A stretch of DNA of 64,000 nucleotides from positions 324,766 to 388,765 of the forward strand of contig NZ_FMWD01000001.1 of NCBI RefSeq assembly GCF_900102855.1. Reading direction: 5' to 3'. The notes beneath the pieces are model-generated. The model worked only from the letters and a program-made list of their open reading frames with translations. It made no database searches and was not told the DNA's origin. Source of the stretch: Thiohalomonas denitrificans (lineage in GTDB: Bacteria > Pseudomonadota > Gammaproteobacteria > Thiohalomonadales > Thiohalomonadaceae). Below are positions 19,525 through 27,171 of the stretch, piece after piece. A program made the translations under genes and the position numbers. How positions within the stretch are numbered: the stretch's first letter is position 1; every line of letters begins with the position of its first letter.

Positions 19525-19920
19525 TCAGCGACGTGCCCGCCGCTGCCTCAACTGCCAATAGGTGGCCAGCAGAACCAGCGTCAGTACACCACTTCGCAGC
19601 GACATAGCGGCTACTGTCCGCTCCTCGTAGGCACCACCGCCAGCTATGTGGAGTGCGAGAAGACCAAACACCACCAGTGATGCGACCCAAACGGCGAGGG
19701 CCCACGCAAAACCGGACGCCATATCGCGCCACAAGACAATGCCGATGAAGATATAGAAGAAACCGGTAAGAAAATTAAACCAGAGTACAAACGGCACGTA
19801 GTCGCCCGCGGCGCGTCGTGCTTCACCATCAAAAAACAGCACGCCGCCACCCTCTGTGAGGGTCAATAACCCGAACGCAACAGCGACGAGGGCAATACCC
19901 CTCAGCACATATTTGGACAT
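19525..19920 (-). CDS. Four-helix membrane protein, unknown
   Basis: A 131-residue integral membrane protein with about four hydrophobic helices (for example FGLLTLTEGGGVLFF, VLWFNFLTGFFYIFIGIVLW, AVWVASLVVFGLLALHI, TLVLLATYWQL) and a basic tail. I recognise no domain. Its tight coupling to the HD-GYP gene suggests that it is a sensor or scaffold for that phosphodiesterase. TTTTTTCTCCCC on the plus strand gives a GGGGAG ribosome site before ATG 19920. Confidence 0.65.
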   Translation of the reverse strand: MSKYVLRGIALVAVAFGLLTLTEGGGVLFFDGEARRAAGDYVPFVLWFNFLTGFFYIFIGIVLWRDMASGFAWALAVWVASLVVFGLLALHIAGGGAYEERTVAAMSLRSGVLTLVLLATYWQLRQRRARR

Positions 19921-20056
19921 TTTTTTCTCCCCTGACCCTCTTCACACAATGTGAGGTACTGCCGCTCGGCAAAGCAGCACCTGCGCGTGCATCTGACTGC
20001 CGGCGCGCATGCCACCGCCTCCCCAAAGGGCGGGCCGTAAACTTCGTCCCACAAAC

Positions 20057-20650
20057 TCACCGATTATCCTTCAGGGCCGGTTCGATAAAGGCCCAAACCT
20101 CATCTGCCTTGTCCTCAAGAGGAAAGTCAAAGTCGTAGATCGACCACCGCATGACCAGGCCCTGAACAAGGGCGGCAATCCAGGAAGCGACCACATCCGG
20201 AGCGAGATCGGAACGAAAGCAACCGCTTTCCATCCCCTCCTGCAACAATGCCTCGATGCGTGCGATGTAGCGTTCCATTACCGTCCGCACCGTGCGTTTA
20301 AGCTGGGGAGACTCCAGGTGGAGCCGATCGGAGAAGAGTAAACGGGGAAGCCCTCTGGCACTTCCGATAAAGGCCAGTTGGCGGCGTATCAGCTGCTGCA
20401 ACCGTTGGTCGGGGGGCGCCTTGCCGGCAAAGTCGCCCTCCAGGACCTGAAAGAGCCGTTCAGCTATGAACCCGATCGCTGCACTGAAAATGGCATCACG
20501 GCTTTTGAAGTGGCGAAACACAGTGGGCTGCGCGATCTTCACCTTGTCGGCAATCGCCTGAGTGGTCACCTTTTTGACGCCCCGCTCTCCCGCCAACTCG
20601 AGCGTTGCCTCGATGATTTCCTGTCGTCTTTCTTCGGTGGGTTTGCCCAT
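20057..20650 (-). CDS. TetR-family transcriptional regulator
   Basis: A 197-residue regulator. The N-terminal helix-turn-helix region reads RRQEIIEATLELAGERG, then VTTQAIADKVKIAQPTVFRH, with the TetR-typical FRHFKSRDAIF. The C-terminal helical part is the ligand and dimer domain, and its inducer cannot be inferred. A palindrome-like site 12-29 bases before its ATG (20662-20679) suggests autoregulation, and the related site before the cytochrome c' gene suggests that this gene is a target. Confidence 0.9.
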   Translation of the reverse strand: MGKPTEERRQEIIEATLELAGERGVKKVTTQAIADKVKIAQPTVFRHFKSRDAIFSAAIGFIAERLFQVLEGDFAGKAPPDQRLQQLIRRQLAFIGSARGLPRLLFSDRLHLESPQLKRTVRTVMERYIARIEALLQEGMESGCFRSDLAPDVVASWIAALVQGLVMRWSIYDFDFPLEDKADEVWAFIEPALKDNR

Positions 20651-20661
20651 GGCTCAACTTG

Positions 20662-20679
20662 TGAGTAATCAATTGCTTT
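20662..20679. promoter_or_regulatory. Putative TetR autoregulatory operator
   Basis: TGAGTAATCAATTGCTTT matches the palindrome at 18573 at 15 of 18 positions, with the left half-site intact and the right one decayed. It is positioned to block tetR transcription. Confidence 0.5.
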
Positions 20680-20747
20680 AGTCTGCGTGCAAAAAAAGGG
20701 GACGTCAAGCATGGCCGGTCCCGTCCGGGAACGAAACCGACCCTTGG

Positions 20748-20780
20748 CTAGTGGTCCCGGAAAATAGTGTGGACCACTAG
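20748..20780 (-). terminator. Hairpin containing the OmpA-like gene stop
   Basis: CTAGTGGTCC at 20748-20757 and GGACCACTAG at 20771-20780 are a perfect 10-bp inverted repeat with a 13-base loop. The stop codon of the lipoprotein gene (20777-20779) lies inside the right arm. There is no T run, so it may be a 3'-end stabiliser or a repeat, not an intrinsic terminator. Confidence 0.6.
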
Positions 20781-21451
20781 CGCTCGGCGAAATCCGCTTC
20801 GGGGCGCACAAAGACCTCGACGCGTCGATTCAGCTGCCGACCGGAGGCTGTGTTATTGCTTGCACGCGGCTCCGATTCACCACGCCCCTCGGCACGCAGG
20901 CGATAACGGCTGATCCCCTGATCCGTCAGATAGTCACCCACCGCGCTTGCGCGGCGTTCGGAAAGCCGCTGGTTATAGGCCTCCGAACCCACAGAATCGG
21001 TATGCCCCACGACGGTGACTTCCGTTCGGTCGTACTTTGCTAGCACGTTCGTCAGCTTGTCGAGACTCGGCTTGAAACTGGGTTTGATTGCCGCACTGTC
21101 GAAATCGAAGCTAATCTCACTGTCCAGGGTGAGTTTCAGCAGGTCTTCACGAACCCGCTGTACTTCGATCTGATTCTGACGCTGCTCTTCGGCCAGCGCT
21201 TCCTCAAAGGCCTGTTCCTGCTTGTCCATGTAATTGCCGACGGCAGCACCTGTCGCGCCACCGATAATGGCCCCGGCCACTGCACCACGGTCGCTGTCCA
21301 TCTGGTGACCAATTACGGCACCACCTATGGCGCCCATGACCGCGCCGGCCGCTGTACGATTGGTCTGCGACTGACTATCGTCGCGAGGCCCCGGCGCAGC
21401 ACACCCCACCAGCCCGGCTACGATGACCGACACAAGCAGTACTCTCTTCAT
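20777..21451 (-). CDS. OmpA-family outer-membrane lipoprotein
   Basis: A 224-residue lipoprotein. The lipobox LVGC follows a hydrophobic signal (VLLVSVIVAGLVGCAAP). A glycine-rich membrane-like segment comes next (GAVMGAIGGAVIGHQ, GAIIGGATGAAVGNY), then a helix, then an OmpA peptidoglycan-binding domain (SFDFDSAAIKPS, VVGHTDSVGSEAYNQRLSERR, EGRGESEPRASN, NRRVEV). This is the YiaD-type architecture, tethering the outer membrane to peptidoglycan. ATG 21451 (MKRVLLV) is chosen because the lipobox must follow shortly; the longer frame has no signal sequence at its front. Confidence 0.87.
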   Translation of the reverse strand: MKRVLLVSVIVAGLVGCAAPGPRDDSQSQTNRTAAGAVMGAIGGAVIGHQMDSDRGAVAGAIIGGATGAAVGNYMDKQEQAFEEALAEEQRQNQIEVQRVREDLLKLTLDSEISFDFDSAAIKPSFKPSLDKLTNVLAKYDRTEVTVVGHTDSVGSEAYNQRLSERRASAVGDYLTDQGISRYRLRAEGRGESEPRASNNTASGRQLNRRVEVFVRPEADFAER

Positions 21452-21760
21452 ATTCCAATCCCTCTCGATAGCAAAGCGGCCGTACGGGCCGTCACGACTT
21501 TCCGGATTAACCGACAAGCAACCACGAAGAGTACCGAAGGAGCCGCTGAAACGCACCCCGTAACAGCTGCCCCTCCAAACCACCCTATCATGCGCATGGC
21601 AGACAACCGCTTATCGTATCCGGAAAGTTTCGACGGCTTGTGAGGCGGGTCACGGTTTGCCGTTTCGGAAACATGGTGATTTCCGTATATTCAACGATAG
21701 AGCTTCATGACGGCAGGTAACCCCCCGCCCATTGAAAATGGCCTGCGGCAAGACTATCTA
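21452..21760. other. Intergenic spacer without recognised gene
   Basis: Between the OmpA-like gene (leftward) and the inverted-repeat element I see no gene, RNA or terminator. It should hold the promoters for the lipoprotein gene and perhaps for the rhodanese gene beyond the element. Open frames crossing it run into the repeat and look spurious. Confidence 0.5.
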
Positions 21761-21990
21761 GTGTATGTTGCATGCTTGGCGATACTTTCAGAGCCCCCCA
21801 AAAACGTCAAGACAAGGCGCAGCGCGCAGGCAGTGTTATTCCATTGTCAAGCGCTGCACGAATCCGCCGGGAGCGGATTCCGACAGCCGAAGGCTGGCCC
21901 GAAGGGCGGACTCCAGGGATGGAGTCCGCAACGCCGTCATGGCGTTTTTGGGGGGCTCCCTTCGGACGAGCCAAGCATGCAACAGTACAC
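21761..21990. repeat. 230-bp inverted-repeat element
   Basis: The outer arms are inverted copies: GTGTATGTTGCATGCTTGGC at 21761-21780 against a right end that on the opposite strand reads GTGTACTGTTGCATGCTTGG. A second arm pair is GAGCCCCCCAAAAACG against CGTTTTTGGGGGGCTC. Smaller hairpins lie inside (AATCCGCCGGGAGCGGATT, GGACTCCAGGGATGGAGTCC). It has no coding capacity and ends 27 bases before the rhodanese ATG. It resembles a non-autonomous, MITE-like or structured-RNA repeat. Confidence 0.7.
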
Positions 21991-22017
21991 GAGCGAGAAA
22001 GAGATGACGGAGTGAAA

Positions 22018-22836
22018 ATGTCGCAAAAGCTGCCCCTCCTGGTAGAGCCCGAACAGTTGCAGCATCACCTGGGCGACCCGGACCTTCTCGTCGTGGACCT
22101 CAGCCAAATGTCGGTGCATACCGAAATTCACATTCCGGGAGCCGTACACCTGGATTACGGCTCGATCGTCGGAGGACACCGAAATACCGGCGGACTGCTG
22201 CCGGATGAGGGTGTACTCAGTGGGGTGCTATCAAACGTCGGTCTGAAGGCCGAACACCATGTGGTGGCCTACGACGACGAGGGGGGAGGCAAGGCTGCAC
22301 GCCTTTTGTGGACCTTGGAGATACTGGGCCATGGGCGTTATAGCCTGTTGAACGGGGGTTTGCATGCCTGGGCAGGTGAAGGGTTTCCCCTGGAACGGGC
22401 GCCGACCCCCATCGAACCGAGTGCATACCATGCTGCACTGGACCGGGACTCCGAGGCCATTGCCGATGCCGACTACATCCTTGCCCATCTCGACGACCCT
22501 TCGGTAGCACTGCTTGATGCCCGCAGTCCCGGCGAGTTTGACGGCTCAAAGAAATTCGCCGCCCGCGGCGGCCATATTCCCGGTGCGGTAAATATGGAGT
22601 GGACCGAAGCCATGGATCAGAAGCGCAACCTGCGGCTCAAAGAGCCGTCCGCCTCCCGGTCCCGCCTGGAAAAGCTGGGGATTCGGGCCGAACAAACCGT
22701 GGTGGCCTACTGCCAAACCCACCACCGTTCCGCCCATACCTGGTTCTGGCTGAAATGGCTGGGCTATCGCGCCAAGGGCTATCCCGGCTCCTGGTCGGAC
22801 TGGGGCAACCGGCCCGAGTTGCCGGTTGAAGGCTAG
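22018..22836 (+). CDS. Two-domain rhodanese sulfurtransferase
   Basis: A 272-residue protein with two rhodanese modules. The N-terminal one (about 8-125; IHIPGAVHLDY, VVAYDDEGGGKAARLLW) has Asp in place of the catalytic Cys and is inactive. The C-terminal one (about 150-270; LLDARSPGEFDGS, GHIPGAVNMEW) has the active loop YCQTHHRSAHTW. It transfers sulfane sulfur from thiosulfate or 3-mercaptopyruvate to an acceptor such as cyanide or a thiol; the loop alone does not settle the donor. ATG 22018 has GACGGAG just upstream. A structured repeat immediately precedes the ribosome site. Confidence 0.88.
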   Translation: MSQKLPLLVEPEQLQHHLGDPDLLVVDLSQMSVHTEIHIPGAVHLDYGSIVGGHRNTGGLLPDEGVLSGVLSNVGLKAEHHVVAYDDEGGGKAARLLWTLEILGHGRYSLLNGGLHAWAGEGFPLERAPTPIEPSAYHAALDRDSEAIADADYILAHLDDPSVALLDARSPGEFDGSKKFAARGGHIPGAVNMEWTEAMDQKRNLRLKEPSASRSRLEKLGIRAEQTVVAYCQTHHRSAHTWFWLKWLGYRAKGYPGSWSDWGNRPELPVEG

Positions 22837-22853
22837 GAGCCTGAAGGCCAAAC

Positions 22854-23315
22854 CTACCCCACCGACCGGATCACCCCGGTGACGATACCGAGGATCTGCA
22901 CCTCTTCGTTCTTGAAGTAGATAGGGTCCATGTCGGGATTTGCCGGTTGAAGGCGAACGCCGTCGCGTTCAACATAGAACTTCTTGAGCGTGACCTGCTC
23001 GCCACCGATCATGGCGACCACGGACTGGCCATTTTCAGCCGTTTCGCGCTTCTCGATAATGACGATATCACCATCCTGAATGTTGTCATCGACCATCGAG
23101 TGGCCGCGAACCCGCAGCGCGTAGGTGTTTTTCCGCACCATGTTGTGCGGTACGGAGACACTCTGATTGTCTTCGTTGACCATTACCGGCTGGCCGGCCG
23201 AGATCCAGCCAAGCAGCGGAACCTCTAGGGTCGCAACCGGCGCAGCCGCCACTTCCATCAGATCGGGATGCCAGATCGACCTATTGCTCTTTGGGATGAG
23301 TATACTAACGGACAT
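22854..23315 (-). CDS. LexA-like S24 peptidase lacking a DNA-binding domain
   Basis: A 153-residue protein equivalent to the C-terminal half of LexA: a possible Ala-Gly cleavage site in GWISAGQPV, catalytic Ser in RVRGHSMVDDNIQDGDIV and catalytic Lys in GGEQVTLKKFYV. The N-terminal 40 residues have no helix-turn-helix. An in-frame TAG lies seven codons before ATG 23315 and GAGG precedes it, so the short form looks genuine and not a start-site error. Family knowledge suggests a UmuD-like or self-cleaving role, but no polymerase or repressor gene is adjacent and I see no SOS box. It converges on the rhodanese gene. Confidence 0.75.
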   Translation of the reverse strand: MSVSILIPKSNRSIWHPDLMEVAAAPVATLEVPLLGWISAGQPVMVNEDNQSVSVPHNMVRKNTYALRVRGHSMVDDNIQDGDIVIIEKRETAENGQSVVAMIGGEQVTLKKFYVERDGVRLQPANPDMDPIYFKNEEVQILGIVTGVIRSVG

Positions 23316-23419
23316 TTGAACGCCCTCAAGGGTCTACCCCGTCCAAATTACGTGCGATACCAGATGGCGTCAATACGGGCCCCGGTGCTCCACCCGCGTT
23401 TTTTGAGAGAATTACTGCT

Positions 23420-24079
23420 ATGAACACAAATCACCAACTGCTGAAAACCGGTGCAATCGCCGCCGCACTACTCGTCATGATAGCGATCGGTCTATTGATG
23501 TTGCGCGGGGAAGCTGAAGCGCCTCCGCCACCCGAACTTCGCAACGCCCTCTATCCGGAACCCCGGGGACTTGGCGAATTCACGCTGATTGGCAGCGATG
23601 GGGAACCTTTCGGCCCCGCCAATCTCGAAGGGCAGTGGTCACTGATGTTCTTCGGCTATACCCATTGCCCGGACATCTGCCCAACCGCGTTGCTGACCCT
23701 GAATCAGTTCTACCAGGGACTCGAGGCACACCCCGAGGCAATGGCCAACACACGCATCGTGTTCATTTCGGTGGATCCAAAGCGCGACACTCCGGAGCAT
23801 TTGAACCAGTATGTCGACTTCTTCCATAAAGACTTTCTGGCTGCGACCGGTGAGCGTGACCAGCTTGATCGCCTGGTGGAGGCCACCGGCGCGGTTTACA
23901 TGTTCGAAGGGGATACTTCAGGCGACGACTATATCGTCAATCACAGCGCCGCCATCTCGCTGGTTGATCCCCGCGGCCGCCTGTATGGGCGATTTCCGCC
24001 GCCGCACGATGCAGGGGAGATGGTGCAAACCTTCCTGCAAATCCGGCGCCATTACGGCGACTTCTCGGATTCTGAATGA
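23420..24079 (+). CDS. SCO1/SenC-family copper protein
   Basis: A 219-residue protein with an N-terminal membrane anchor (about 11-28) and a periplasmic thioredoxin-like domain. Copper ligands are visible: CPDIC (in YTHCPDICPTALL) and His in VNHSAAISLVDP. SCO proteins deliver copper to the CuA site of cytochrome c oxidase or protect thiols. The stop overlaps the psd start by 4 bases (ATGA), so the two are co-translated. No oxidase genes are in the window. Confidence 0.9.
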   Translation: MNTNHQLLKTGAIAAALLVMIAIGLLMLRGEAEAPPPPELRNALYPEPRGLGEFTLIGSDGEPFGPANLEGQWSLMFFGYTHCPDICPTALLTLNQFYQGLEAHPEAMANTRIVFISVDPKRDTPEHLNQYVDFFHKDFLAATGERDQLDRLVEATGAVYMFEGDTSGDDYIVNHSAAISLVDPRGRLYGRFPPPHDAGEMVQTFLQIRRHYGDFSDSE

Positions 24080-24942
24080 TGCTCCTGATCGACTACCTCA
24101 AGGCGTGGCCGCAGTATGTGATGCCGGGTCACCTGCTCTCCAGGCTGATGTATGCGCTGACACGGGTGCGAATCCGGGCGTTCAAGAACCTGTTTATCGA
24201 TACCTTTATCCGACTTTACAAAGTGGATATGCAGGAGGCGGTGGAGCAGAACCCGCACGCCTATGAGCACTTCAATGCATTCTTTACCCGAGCCCTGCGC
24301 CCGGAAGCACGACCGCTGGCCGATGGAGCCGGAGCGATTGCCTGTCCGGTGGATGGGTCCGTCAGTCAGACCGGAACCATTGCCGATGGCAGCATCTTCC
24401 AGGCAAAGGGCCACAGCTACAGCACGGAAGAGCTGCTGGGTGGCTCCCGAGAGCGGGCGGCGCCTTTCCACAACGGTTCATTCGCAACACTGTACCTGGC
24501 CCCGAGCAACTACCATCGCATTCACATGCCGTTCGATGGACGCCTGACCGGGATGGTGCATGTGCCCGGGCGGCTGTTCAGCGTCAGTCCGGCAACCGCA
24601 CGTGCCATTCCACAGCTGTTCGCCCGTAACGAACGGGTGGTCGCCCTGTTCGAAACTGATGTAGGTCCCATGGCGGTGGTGATGGTGGGCGCAGTCTTCG
24701 TGGCGAGTATTGAAACGGTCTGGGCGAGACAGGTGACGCCACCGGCCGGCCGGATCATTCGCCAATGGAGCTATCCAGAGAACGAGGCACCCTGCTTCGC
24801 CAGGGGAGACGAGATCGGCCGTTTCAATATGGGTTCGACGGTCATCGTGCTGTTCGGCCCCGATGCCGTGAACTGGACTTCGGAAATCGGCCATGGCAGC
24901 GGGGTGTGCATGGGACAGCTGCTGGGGAAGACGCAGCGGTAA
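24076..24942 (+). CDS. psd: Phosphatidylserine decarboxylase
   Basis: A 288-residue precursor that converts phosphatidylserine to phosphatidylethanolamine at the inner membrane. The self-cleavage site is the GST in FNMGSTVIVLF near residue 255, giving a pyruvoyl alpha chain. Other family motifs are NAFFTRALRPEARP, CPVDGSVSQ, LAPSNYHRIHMP and FSVSPATA. The length fits the Psd-I type. It is translationally coupled to the SCO gene. A downstream ATG at 24079 is one codon in. Confidence 0.93.
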   Translation: MMLLIDYLKAWPQYVMPGHLLSRLMYALTRVRIRAFKNLFIDTFIRLYKVDMQEAVEQNPHAYEHFNAFFTRALRPEARPLADGAGAIACPVDGSVSQTGTIADGSIFQAKGHSYSTEELLGGSRERAAPFHNGSFATLYLAPSNYHRIHMPFDGRLTGMVHVPGRLFSVSPATARAIPQLFARNERVVALFETDVGPMAVVMVGAVFVASIETVWARQVTPPAGRIIRQWSYPENEAPCFARGDEIGRFNMGSTVIVLFGPDAVNWTSEIGHGSGVCMGQLLGKTQR

Positions 24943-25052
24943 TTACGGCCCCGCATTCTCAAGTGCTTGTGTCCGGGAGCGATGCAGTCTCGCGCCGGTG
25001 GTCGGCTTGGCTTATCCTTGGGAAAGAGCCGTCCAGACACCGGGAGACGTCC

Positions 25053-25262
25053 ATGGATCCCAACAAGTTCAAGCGCCACGACCCAGAAGAGCCCGAACAC
25101 GTCAGCTGTCACGTCTGCCTGAAGGAGATCCCCTCCTCCTCGGGCCACACGGCCGAAGGAGTGGACTACATCTACCATTTCTGCGGCGTCGAGTGTCTCG
25201 AGGAGTGGAAGCAGAAAGAGAAGCGGGATGAGGGGCCGCTCGACCACCCGGAAGATGTCTAG
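25053..25262 (+). CDS. DUF3330 small zinc-binding protein
   Basis: A 69-residue protein with CHVCLKEIP and HFCGVECLEEW, two Cys pairs that would bind zinc. The pattern, including YIYHFCG, matches DUF3330, a family known from mercury-resistance transposons and also found alone in chromosomes. CGGGAGACG before ATG 25053 is the ribosome site. Its TAG stop is formed by the first bases of the 140-bp inverted-repeat element that follows, so the original C terminus may have been altered by insertion of that element. Confidence 0.7.
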   Translation: MDPNKFKRHDPEEPEHVSCHVCLKEIPSSSGHTAEGVDYIYHFCGVECLEEWKQKEKRDEGPLDHPEDV

Positions 25263-25398
25263 AGCACCGATCAAATAACAGTGGGACGGGGTGCAAGTCA
25301 TTGATTTTCGGGACGCCATAAATACATCCCTGTAGGCTCGACGGCCCCAAATCAATGATTTGCACCCCGCTCGGGATTTTATCTGTTTGGTGCTCTAG
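25259..25398. repeat. 140-bp near-palindromic element with CTAG ends
   Basis: The outer arms CTAGAGCACC and GGTGCTCTAG are inverted, followed inward by TCAAATA/TATCTG-like arms. A long inner pair (GGGGTGCAAGTCATTGATTT against AAATCAATGATTTGCACCCC) differs at one position. The centre carries a 37-bp core at 25310-25346 that recurs at 30821-30857. It has no coding capacity; it looks like a MITE or structured repeat. Confidence 0.75.
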
Positions 25399-25415
25399 GG
25401 GGAACGGAATCGGCT

Positions 25416-26375
25416 TCAGGCCCGCTCGACAGGAAAGGCGATTACGTCGGCGACTGAATCCAGGCCAAGGGTCCGCATGACCAGCCGGTCCACCCCGAGT
25501 GCCACACCGCTGCAGTCGGGCAGACCGTGCTCCAACGCTTGCAACAGGCGCCCATCGGCAGCGATATCCTCCTGACCCGCGGATCGCCGCTGCCCCCGTT
25601 CGGCGGCGAACCGGGAGCGCTGTTCCGCCGCATCGGACAGCTCATGGAAGCCATTCGCCAGTTCCACACCATCCACATAGAGTTCGAACCGTTCCGCCAC
25701 CGGTGGATCGCCCTCACGTATCCGGGCCAGTGCCGCCTGCGACGTCGGATAGTCATGGACGAAGGTAAGTCCCTCAAGTACGGGCTCCACCCGATGGCTG
25801 AACAACAGATGGAGCCAGGCGTCCCGATCCCCCCCCAGATCGGGTAGCGATCCCAGGCCACTGGCGCACGCACAGGCAGCGAGCTGCGCGACATCCGCCC
25901 GGTGCGGGTCAAGTCCGACCACCTCTTCAAAGAGACGGGCGTAGGTAACCCGCCGGGCGGCAGGGTAGTCCAGGAAGCATCTGACCAGAGCCTCCACCTC
26001 ATCCATCAATTGCGCCATGCCGAATCCCGGCCGATACCACTCGAGCAGGGTGAACTCGGGGTTATGCAGCCGCCCCGCCTCCCCCTGGCGGAAGACCTTA
26101 GCCATCTGAAAGATGGGTCCGCTGCCGGCCGCAAGCAGGCGCTTCATCGGGAATTCGGGCGAGGTATGCAGGTAGAGCGGGAGACCGCCAGCAGCACCGG
26201 GTCCCTGATAGCGGGAGACAAAGCTGTCGATGTGCGGATCGGTGGTCCCCGCCCGGGAGAGAATCGGGGTATCCACCTCCCACACCCCGCGCGCCTCGAA
26301 AAATGCCCGTATCCGGAAGAGGATACGGGCGCGCTCCTGCAAGGTGCCCAGCGAAGCCGCAGGTCGCCAATCCAA
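25416..26375 (-). CDS. epmA: EF-P (R)-beta-lysine ligase EpmA
   Basis: A 319-residue class II lysyl-tRNA-synthetase-like enzyme without an anticodon-binding domain. Motifs are FFEARGVWEVDTPILS (motif 1), LHTSPEFPMKRLLAAG, FRQGEAGRLHNPEFTLLEWY (motif 2) and GVALGVDRLVMR (motif 3). EpmA attaches beta-lysine to Lys34 of EF-P, relieving ribosome stalling at polyproline. I choose TTG 26375, 10 bases after AAGGAG at the efp stop; the first ATG (26441) would overlap efp by 59 bases and add unmatched residues. It sits directly downstream of its substrate gene efp. Confidence 0.9.
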   Translation of the reverse strand: MDWRPAASLGTLQERARILFRIRAFFEARGVWEVDTPILSRAGTTDPHIDSFVSRYQGPGAAGGLPLYLHTSPEFPMKRLLAAGSGPIFQMAKVFRQGEAGRLHNPEFTLLEWYRPGFGMAQLMDEVEALVRCFLDYPAARRVTYARLFEEVVGLDPHRADVAQLAACACASGLGSLPDLGGDRDAWLHLLFSHRVEPVLEGLTFVHDYPTSQAALARIREGDPPVAERFELYVDGVELANGFHELSDAAEQRSRFAAERGQRRSAGQEDIAADGRLLQALEHGLPDCSGVALGVDRLVMRTLGLDSVADVIAFPVERA

Positions 26376-26382
26376 GCTACGG

Positions 26383-26952
26383 CTACTCCTTAGCGCGGGA
26401 GATGTATTGCCCCGTGCGGGTGTCGACCTTAAGCACGTCACCGATGTCGATGAACAGCGGCACTTGTACCACGGCGCCGCTCTCCAGCCTCGCCGGCTTG
26501 GTGCCTCCGGTCGCGGTATCGCCGCGGATACCGGGGTCGGTCTCGGTTACCGCGAGCGTCACGTGATTGGGCGGAGTGACACTGATAGGTGCACCGTTCC
26601 AGAGGGTTACGGTGCAGATATCCTGTTCCTTCAGCCACTGCCTGGCGTCGCCGACGGCAGCTTCATCGGCACTCACCTGCTCGAAGGTCTCGGTGTTCAT
26701 GAAGTGCCAGTGTTCTCCATCGCTGTAGAGGTACTGCATTTCGGTGTCGAGAACGTCAGCAGCCTCGATGTTCTCACCCGATTTGAAAGTCCGCTCAATG
26801 ACACGCCCCGTCTTCAGGTTGCGAATCTTGACGCGGCTAAACGCCTGCCCCTTACCGGGTTTGACGAATTCATTCTCGACGATAGCCGCCGGATCGCCGT
26901 CCAGCATCACTTTGAGGCCGCGTTTGAATTCGTTGGTGCTGTAAGTCGCCAT
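26383..26952 (-). CDS. efp: Translation elongation factor P
   Basis: A 189-residue protein, the standard EF-P length, with an N-terminal KOW-like domain followed by two OB-fold domains. Lys34 in [12 protein letters not shown] is the beta-lysylation site used by EpmA and EpmB, both encoded next to it. EF-P binds between the P and E sites of the ribosome and promotes peptide-bond formation at consecutive prolines. It is divergent from epmB across a 219-base spacer. Confidence 0.96.
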   Translation of the reverse strand: MATYSTNEFKRGLKVMLDGDPAAIVENEFVKPGKGQAFSRVKIRNLKTGRVIERTFKSGENIEAADVLDTEMQYLYSDGEHWHFMNTETFEQVSADEAAVGDARQWLKEQDICTVTLWNGAPISVTPPNHVTLAVTETDPGIRGDTATGGTKPARLESGAVVQVPLFIDIGDVLKVDTRTGQYISRAKE

Positions 26953-27076
26953 ACCTATCCTCTAGTGTTTAAACCCGAACACCCACTGCGAAAGGCCCAA
27001 AACCCGTTATGCTTTTGCAGCCTTTGGGTTTTTGCGGTGAATCATGAGGCCGAAAGACCTGCAGCCGCCGGGACTG

Positions 27077-27082
27077 TATAAT
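27077..27082 (+). promoter_or_regulatory. Candidate -10 element for epmB
   Basis: A perfect TATAAT lies 90 bases upstream of the epmB ATG in the efp/epmB divergent spacer. No good -35 is visible at 16-18 bases. Confidence 0.3.
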
Positions 27083-27171
27083 CCGCCCGAACCTTCCGGC
27101 GCGGGTAACCGGCCGCCGAGTGAGACCCGAAAAGAGAGCGGTGCGGCACAAAGCCGCCGGATAAAGACGTA

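Noticed and set aside
21707-22015. Small open frames reading into the rhodanese gene from upstream
   Set aside because: They run through the 230-bp inverted repeat and lack a ribosome site; the true start at 22018 has one.
23316-23419. An SOS box controlling the LexA-like protein
   Set aside because: No CTGT-N8-ACAG site is present in the spacer.
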